Both the position numbers and the translations under genes were made by a program. Shown piece by piece: positions 57,876 through 64,000 of a stretch of 64,000 nucleotides of DNA; positions within the stretch are counted from its first letter, which is position 1, and each line of letters starts with the position of its first letter. The stretch is from Archivesica marissinica (Eukaryota; Mollusca; Bivalvia; Venerida; Vesicomyidae): positions 17,524,942 to 17,588,941 of the forward strand of contig CM026390.1 of NCBI GenBank assembly GCA_014843695.1, in the 5' to 3' direction. The notes beneath the pieces were generated by a model that saw nothing but the letters and a program-made list of their open reading frames with translations, searched no databases and was not told where the DNA came from.

Positions 57876-58157
57876 TTACGTTTATAAATCGTCGCTACCG
57901 GTTGCCCATATGAGCGACGCCTCCTGAAGAGATTAGTAAGTTTAGATGTTGGAGGATAGTGCAATGATACAGACAGAGACCCATTACAGAGTCTCCTCTG
58001 GTTCTTTTACGTGCATGGTGTAAAACACCGACACGAGACCTCGGTTTAACGACCCATCTGAAAGACTGTTAATTTTATTAGGGTCAGACGGGGGATCGAA
58101 CCTGCGATCACTGGATTACCAGTCCAGCGTTTTACCACTGGGCTACAGATCCGTCTT
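57876..58157 (-). mobile_element. SINE-1 copy just downstream of the sulfotransferase stop
   Basis: Complete body and head (CTGGTAA anticodon loop; B box GGTTCGATCCC) on the minus strand. It starts 20 bp past the stop codon, so it probably lies in the 3' UTR in antisense orientation. Confidence 0.88.
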
Positions 58158-58169
58158 TATCCGTGTATC

Positions 58170-58345
58170 CGTCTTACCATAGCCTGGGAACAGGCGTTTA
58201 TATAGTTGCCTGGTCAGCCATATAAATATATTTGAACATGAGATCATTAATTGGGCGGAATTGAGTTTCTGATAATACAACGTCATTTTTGCCAGAAGTA
58301 AATTAGTGAAAAATCAACAGACTGGAACACAGGCTAATCCTACCC
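58170..58345. repeat. Copy 2 of the inverted repeat flanking the catalytic exon
   Basis: Reverse complement of the 56289-56455 repeat, with GCCTGGTCAGCC, GGGCGGAATTGAGTTTCTGA and CAGACTGGAACACAGG blocks. Together they bracket the last exon and the SINE. Confidence 0.75.
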
Positions 58346-58680
58346 ATACCTTTCATATTCAATCATTTGATAGACTGATTAAAACCCCTGAGTGGAATGT
58401 CGATACAATGTATTTCTTTATTTACATTTAATCGTTTTACTGTAATTAGAATAACAATATTTAATAAGATTTTTCCAAGTACATAATAGGATCTATTTCT
58501 ATTGTGTAGTTAAATTGAATCAGTTGCAAAGACCACGGCATTGTCTGCAGCTAATCTCATAACCAAACTCCATCTGTGTTTAGCTTAGGCGAGACATGAA
58601 ATAAACTGTATTTATAGATTTCCGTAAAGCTTACGATTTCATTGAGATTTCGAAATTATGGACACGTTTGAATGTTTAAA

Positions 58681-58895
58681 CTTTATTTATTTTACAACGT
58701 TTGCGAAACAAGCTTTAAACAACTTATATTAATCACTCTCGTTGGCGCGGATGAAAGCTTACATGTGATCATTCGTGTGGGAGGAAACCGGAGTACCCGG
58801 AGAAAACCCACCTGTCCAATCTGGCGACCACCGTACCATCTCACATACTTCCTGGTCCGAGGATCGAACCCGGGTTGCATTTGTGAGAAGTGAGT
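58681..58895 (-). mobile_element. SINE-2 copy
   Basis: 3' tail at 58681-58730 (TTTATTTTACAACGTTTGCG, inverted), body with CGGAGTACCCGGAGAAAACC and TCTGGCGACCACCGTACC, and a B box (GGATCGAACCCGGG inverted). The A-box end is degraded near 58890. Confidence 0.85.
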
Positions 58896-58924
58896 AAATT
58901 AGAGTATTGCTATCAAGCTCAAAT

Positions 58925-59215
58925 TGATAGCCTGTTCATTTCATAGCCGGTTCATTTCATAGCACATCCTGTTCATTTCATAGCCGGTTCATTTCATAGC
59001 ACATCCTGTTCATGTCATAGCCGGTTCATTTCATAGCACATCCTGTTCATTTCATAGCCGGTTCATTTCATAGCACATCCTGTTCATTTCATAGCCGGTT
59101 CATTTCATAGCACATCCTGTTCATGTCATAGCCGGTTCATTTCATAGCACATCCTGTTCATTTCATAGCCGGTTCATTTCATAGCACATCCTGTTAATTT
59201 CATAGCCTGTTCATT
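58925..59215. repeat. 37-bp minisatellite (CATAGCCGGTTCATTTCATA...)
   Basis: About seven to eight copies of a 37-bp unit that itself contains the word TTCATTTCATAG twice. Few variants (TTCATG for TTCATT), so it is young. Confidence 0.95.
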
Positions 59216-59599
59216 CCTATTAGATGTACATGTTGTATATATAAGGAAGTCAATTTATTTATAGAGACTTCAATTTCATAACTAATAAGTAACCGTTTTC
59301 AACCTTACTAAATTTCGAAGAGTTTATACATTTATAATTTAGAATTTTTGTTCTTTACAATTAAGCACATCATATATTTCATATCTTTACACAGATAATT
59401 ACTGCCATTCACACTAGATAGTTATTATGCAACATCTATAAAAAAAGTAAAAGTAAAGTGTTTGTTTATTATAGTGTCATCACTATTTAAAGGGCCAGCC
59501 ATTACTGACTTATGAGACACCTCTTTTTATGAACATCAGTACTTCCCGAATCCTATGCTTGTATGCAAGGCGCCAGGCTGGTAGGCAATCGGTTACCAT

Positions 59600-59706
59600 T
59601 ATTTAACTAGCTGGCGGCTCACCAACCGGCAATATGAGAACGAGATTCGAACATTCGACCTCCCGCTCCGAAGGCGGACGCCTTAACCACTAGGCCACGG
59701 AGACGG
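59600..59706 (-). mobile_element. tRNA-Arg-like SINE head (SINE-4)
   Basis: The minus strand reads GTCTCCGTGGCCTAGTGGTT (A box) with an anticodon stem-loop CCGCCTTCGGAGCGG (anticodon TCG, Arg), then GTTCGAATCTC (B box). The T stem pairs poorly and no 3' acceptor strand matches, so it is a tRNA-derived SINE or pseudogene rather than a working tRNA. A CCGGTTGGTGAGCCGCCAG body continues to about 59590. Confidence 0.7.
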
Positions 59707-60350
59707 TTATATTACTCGTCTGCGTAATATGATTACAGGAGATTAGTGTCAGAGTAGTATAAACATTAATTATTTGTTATGTTGCATATGTGGGTACATA
59801 TTAAAAGTGTCGATCAAGCATCTGCCACAAAGATATACGCCACTGGCATTCTGGGTCCATGAAGATTCAAAATTCACCCATTGGCTGCCCAATCTGGATA
59901 GGTGGGTGTTTCAAAATTCACCCATTGGCTACCCAATCTGGGTAGGTGTGCGTTCGAATACAGCACTAGCTGATATACCCCGAGATTCTGGATGCATTAG
60001 GCTAATCCAGAATCTGAAACAGGTTAAATAATCCAAAATTATTTCAGAATTTAAATAATTTCAGTTATTTTTCGAGATCCCCTTCAGAAATGTGTTTGGC
60101 TACGTACCGGCTTTGTTCAAATTACATTAGTCATAGTCGACCGATTTTACTGGTTTCTGTTTGTATAGCAGTACGAAGGTATCAAAGTCGGGTACCAATC
60201 GGGGGTATATAGTTGGAAAAATTCGTGCTAATGTCACGTGCTTAGATATTCTCTGACGGTCGGGCTGTATTTGTTATCCCGCCCGCCACATCCCATTATA
60301 TGTTGACCAGTGTTATGTTTTTTATGTTTGCCTCTTTTATATTTAATATA
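59707..60350. other. No gene; a 45-bp tandem duplication at 59865-59955
   Basis: TTCAAAATTCACCCATTGGC is repeated about 45 bp apart (59866 and 59910). Otherwise no recognisable feature. Confidence 0.5.
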
Positions 60351-60352
60351 TC

Positions 60353-60371
60353 AGGGTTAGGGTTAGGGTTG
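60353..60371. repeat. Short interstitial TTAGGG repeat
   Basis: Three GGGTTA units, the animal telomere motif in tandem; probably a chance or relic of double-strand break repair. Confidence 0.7.
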
Positions 60372-61440
60372 TAATATTGTAATATTACCATATTAAGATG
60401 GTGTTTACTTGAACGGTTGATTGTATTTTAAATAATTACTGTTAACATTGCTACATGTGAACCCATTGTGTGTGGTTATAAAGCGAAAACAGTTCATGTA
60501 TGTATAAACCAGAGGAGCCAAATGATCACATGTGTTATATCATTGATAACAGGTTTCATAATTTATCCATATGGTTCGATAAACAATATCATTTTTGTTT
60601 CATGACATGTTAGAACTTGTAACTGCTGTGGAGTATATATATTTTACAGGATGTTTTGGCGTAACGTATGTTGACATGGTATTGGTAGTTTCGGTACTTG
60701 GAGAGCACGATGGTTATACACTATACAGTACACTGGAGATGTTACCACGACGACAAAATAAACAACAAACTCAGTCGTCAGTCATTGGTGTTCGGATGAT
60801 TCCGTCTGCGAACTTTCGTCAACCACGGTGTTAGGATGTAGGAGAACAGGGAACATTTGGTTTGGTGATTCCTCAGTTATTATTCACGTACATTTTGGAT
60901 AGTGATAAGTTTTAAGTGTAAGCCTTGGTGTACTGACTGGTATTTGCGCGTGCGTTGTTGACTTTCCAGTTTTAGCGCTACATGGTTGCATCCTTGATGC
61001 TCTCCAGACTATATTGACATTACTTGGTGTACATGATGATATGTAAACTTTAAGTGTATTTGTTGGTAACTTCATAACCATAAATATTGTCGCTCTAACT
61101 AAAATTCTGTCGACCGAGAGGCAAACGGATCCTTCATAGGTTTCTTCTTATAACATTAAATAATTAATGTAGTTTAAATGTGTTTAACCGATCAGGGCTC
61201 CTCTTCCCGTTTCTGGGAATCAATCCAACTTGGGAATAAGGGACCTCTGATAGGGAATCTAAATTGGTTGAGATTTTACGATGTACTACGGAAAGGTATC
61301 ATACGGTTGATCAGTGAGTGGGGCCGCTGGGTAGTAATAGGTTTTGCCCTACTCTAATGGCAATTCATGCGTCGTTTTTGCTTTGCTTATAATTATTGCT
61401 ATACGTTGTAGAATAGTTGCGTGATACTTTTGGACCGAAG
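60372..61440. other. No recognisable feature
   Basis: Short open frames only (for example 60595-60834), none with a motif or convincing splice context. Confidence 0.45.
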
Positions 61441-61760
61441 TTGATTCACGCACTGCCACCGCTTGTGGCAGAGTACGTTGGTTGTGTACTGTCACGGCTT
61501 GTGGCAAAGTAAGTTGATTGTGTACTCACTGCCACTGTGTGTGGCAAAGTAAGTCGGTATGATACGGCCACGGTTGATGGTTCAGTGTTGTTGCATCGGT
61601 ATGATGCTTTCCATGCTGTATATTCGATCGGCTTCGGATTGCGGTCTCATTCACTCACGTGGTATCCGGTGTGGATGGGATCGGGATCCGATTGTTGATC
61701 GATGTACAGTTGGGTCGGTATGTTACGCACAGCCACGGCTTGTGGCTTGCACTGTAAATA
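61441..61760. repeat. Irregular repeats of a GCCAC...TTGTGGC hairpin word
   Basis: The CTGCCACCGCTTGTGGCAGA word recurs in changed form near 61455, 61490, 61531 and 61731, with AAAGTAAGT(T/C)G spacers. Each copy can fold as a small hairpin. Confidence 0.6.
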
Positions 61761-62151
61761 GCGTGGTACATCCCGAAAAGTAATAGAATAATAAGTGAGA
61801 TATTATAATCAAATAGCATATAACATCCGTTTTCCTTTCGGTCGACAGGATTTACTGACATTCACTGGTATCCGTTATTGTCTTGGGCGGCCTATTCTAT
61901 CCACATATATATTTTTTAGTAGATATCATAGATGCCATGTTAGTACATAATAAAATTGTGTATTTCTTGATCGAGTGTTGTCATCTTATTGAGTATTAAA
62001 ATAAATAAGAATTAAGCTTTTCGTAAAATTTAAATTGTGAATTGGATCTTTTAATTATATCCCGACCCGCCCCGGTACCTCACGCCAAGCGAGTTCCCCA
62101 AACAAACTACATACACTACAACAGAACCGTAGACCCAACGACAAATTAAGC
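61761..62151. other. No recognisable feature
   Basis: Mixed AT-rich sequence left of the inverted-duplication breakpoint. Confidence 0.45.
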
Positions 62152-62278
62152 CCTTGTCGGCATTATAGCTGAGGTATAATTCAGGATACATAGAGACTGC
62201 TGGTCTCCACCGTTGAGACAATGAACTCAATTGCAGTGATTGTATAAAAACAAGATGAAAATTGTATTAGGCATTTTA
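62152..62278. repeat. Flank of SINE-1 shared with 50056-50183 (inverted)
   Basis: Almost identical to the reverse complement of 50056-50183. It includes the left target duplication of the adjoining SINE, TATTAGGCATT at 62265-62275. Confidence 0.85.
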
Positions 62279-62556
62279 CAGACGGATCTGTAGTCCAGTG
62301 TTAACACGCTGAACTGGTAATCCAGGGATCGCAGGTTCGATCCCCAGTTTGACCCTAATAAAATTAACAGTTTTGCAGATTGGACGTTAAACTGAGGTCT
62401 CGTGTGGGGGATTTACACCGTGCACGTAAAAGAACCAGAGGAGACTCTGGAATGGATCTCTGTCTGTATCATTGCACTATCCTCCAAAATCTAAAATAAC
62501 TAATTTCTTCATATGGGCAACCGATAGTGACGATAAATAAACATAAACACACACAA
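62276..62556 (+). mobile_element. SINE-1 copy with 11-bp TSD
   Basis: The tRNA-Thr-like head starts at CAGACGG (62279). It is flanked by TATTAGGCATT at 62265-62275 and 62557-62567. A 22-bp deletion removes the AGGAGGCGTCGCT block near 62508. It shares private changes with 49771-50055, so the two are sister copies. Confidence 0.9.
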
Positions 62557-62753
62557 TATTAGGCATTAGTTTTCATGAAAACTTGAGCAAATGAATAGAA
62601 AAAAACTATAAAATTAACTTTCAAAACAATTCAAAATGTTATTAAAAATTGGAAAAGATGAATCCTAACGCCGATTGTAAGAATTTTACTGTTATGAAAA
62701 CCATTTTAATTTCACCTCTCCCTCGTGGTGATGGATTACAACAGGAATGAGGT

Positions 62754-62815
62754 CTCGAGAGTGATTAATATAAGTTTTAAGAACTTGTTTCGCAATCGAG
62801 CTAAAATAAATGTGT
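62754..62815 (+). repeat. 3' tail fragment of SINE-2
   Basis: GAGAGTGATTAATATAAGTT followed by AAGAACTTGTTTCGCAATCG matches the last 60 bp of the SINE-2 copies only. It might come from the partner LINE whose 3' end SINE-2 shares. Confidence 0.65.
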
Positions 62816-62834
62816 ATAAACTGAACTAATTTCA

Positions 62835-63110
62835 ACTCTAAATCACTTGTGTATAGCCTTACAAAGCCCATCAGAAGAAGTTATTATCCACCTGGATACT
62901 GCAATCTATGATTTCATCTGGCAGGGTAGTGTTAAAAATTGATAATAATGTTCTGGTAAATAATTACACTGATGGAGGTTTGAAAATGATAACTATATTC
63001 ATGTTCATTGAGGCATTAAAGCGACATTACATCAGTGAAAAGGCAAATTTATACAGATTCAATTTCCTATTATATGGTATAATTTCCCCCCAAATATTTG
63101 TATTTCAACT
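62835..63110 (+). mobile_element. LINE RT C-terminal fragment (second LINE type)
   Basis: Near-open frames read TAIYDFIWQGSVKN, then IDNNVLVNNYTDGGLKMITI and MFIEALKRHYIS. The FIW.G...V..N....GGL.M......ALK pattern is typical of the region after the RT domain in L1/Tx1- or Nimb-like LINEs, different from the jockey-like family elsewhere in the window. Confidence 0.7.
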
Positions 63111-63637
63111 AATAAACAAGCGTCGTATACGCGGTTTGTTTACATAACAACATAATGTAAACAAAACCTGTGTATCCTGAATAACGAGATGTATGATACA
63201 GATTTACCGTTATATCTCACATTTGTACCTCTGTATATTTATTTGTAGACTAATCTTAGCTAAATTTATTATCTCTAAGCGACAGTACCAAGCGGTTAGT
63301 ATTGACTACAGTGACACAGCAATGTCAATTCAGGAGCGTGGATGGCTGGTATATGAAATCCTACATTCACTTTTGAAAGATTTTAGACCGCAAACACACT
63401 ATTTATTGATTCAATATGTGTGTTCGAATGTATTCGGAAGAATTTGTAGTAGCAATGCATTTATACGTGAATAATGCATTGTGTTTGTTTTTTGCGATGT
63501 AATGTCGCTTTAAAACTGACGTTGTTAAGTAGATTATTAGGAGACAACTTGAAATGCAGAAATTATATCATTGTGGAAAACATTTTGTTGAAACACTATC
63601 AAATAAACAAGCAACATGTTTTGGAAAGACACGTTTG
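63111..63637. other. No supported gene
   Basis: An open frame at 63193-63474 has no recognisable motif or splice context. Otherwise AT-rich. Confidence 0.4.
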
Positions 63638-63638
63638 G

Positions 63639-63672
<34 letters not shown>
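63638..63672. repeat. (GATA)n microsatellite
   Basis: About eight GATA units followed by TATCTTTTATTCCACC, which on the minus strand reads as an AATAAA signal plus a TATC tail: the 3' terminus of a LINE-like element. Confidence 0.85.
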
Positions 63673-63714
63673 TCTTTTATTCCACCATATGATGAGATAC
63701 ATGTACATAATAAA

Positions 63715-64000
63715 CATAGTATGTATACATTGAATGCATGGTTCTTGTCGCCTACATTATGTATACATTGAATGCATGGTTCTGGTCACCTATAGTATGT
63801 ATACATTGAATGCATGGTTCTGGTCACCTACATTATGTATAAATTGAATGCATGGTTCAAAGAACGGCCACCTACATTATGTATAAATTGAATGCATGGT
63901 TCTTGTCGCCTACATTATGTATAAATTGAATGCATGGTTATGGTTACCTACATTATGTATAAATTGAATGCATGGTTCTGGTCGCCTACATTATGTATAC
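63715..64000. repeat. 38-bp minisatellite continuing past the right edge
   Basis: About 7.5 copies of a 38-bp unit with TATGTATACATTGAATGCAT and a GGTTCTGGTCACCTACAT-type end; one copy near 63855 has a small insertion. Confidence 0.95.

Noticed and set aside
59640..59706. Functional tRNA-Arg(TCG) gene
   Set aside because: The anticodon arm is good, but the T stem pairs poorly and no 3' acceptor strand matches; better read as a SINE head.
60353..60371. Telomere or subtelomere
   Set aside because: Only three TTAGGG-type units; too short to mean a chromosome end.
60595..60834. 79-codon open frame as a gene
   Set aside because: No motif, no convincing start or splice sites, and composition similar to surrounding noncoding DNA.

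Overview
This is a eukaryotic, AT-rich, repeat-dominated piece of animal genome, most likely from a lophotrochozoan and probably a bivalve or gastropod mollusc. That placement is an inference from spliced genes with GT-AG introns, tRNA-derived SINEs, degraded jockey/CR1-like LINEs, MULE and hAT DNA transposons, and a secreted coiled-coil protein with a fibrinogen-like start of the kind common in molluscs. There are no operons, rRNA genes or CRISPR arrays. About 37% of the window is three unrelated tandem arrays: a 52-bp satellite (1152-11554, broken by exactly 1000 N), a 32-bp satellite (25730-36712) and a 17-bp satellite (41560-44022).

Layout. 1-196 holds the partial exon of an unrecognised minus-strand gene. 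A hairpin and a LINE 3' fragment follow, then satellite 1. 11.7-18.6 kb is a transposon cluster: a 532-bp MITE, a small membrane-protein ORF, a MULE (13293-15888) with an apparently intact two-exon transposase inserted in an older LINE, then a Gypsy-like gag remnant containing a hAT remnant that itself contains a LINE and a SINE. 20.9-24.4 kb (minus) is the best host gene: three exons with matching phases encode a 421-residue secreted protein. Satellite 2 then fills 11 kb. 36.7-44.1 kb has an orphan exon, LINE pieces, microsatellites, a large palindrome and satellite 3 lying inside a LINE tail.

44.6-58.2 kb (plus) seems to be one carbohydrate sulfotransferase locus, with a signal-anchor exon at 46226-46310 and the catalytic exon at 56747-57856. 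The interval between is crowded with SINEs, a foldback element, degraded mobile-element ORFs including an integrase remnant just upstream of the locus, and a well-bounded 68-codon exon of unknown affiliation. 58.2-64 kb is SINEs, minisatellites and a LINE fragment.

The most informative observations are these. The MULE has an 8-bp target duplication, and removing the element plus one copy restores the reading frame of the interrupted LINE. The three-exon secreted gene overturns an apparent signal peptide at its third exon. A SINE and about 125 bp of its flank are repeated in inverted orientation 12 kb away. A foldback element has one arm duplicated and a tandem repeat as its core. In all three satellites the commonest variable sites are CpG versus TpG/CpA. 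All calls come from reading the sequence; no database search was possible.
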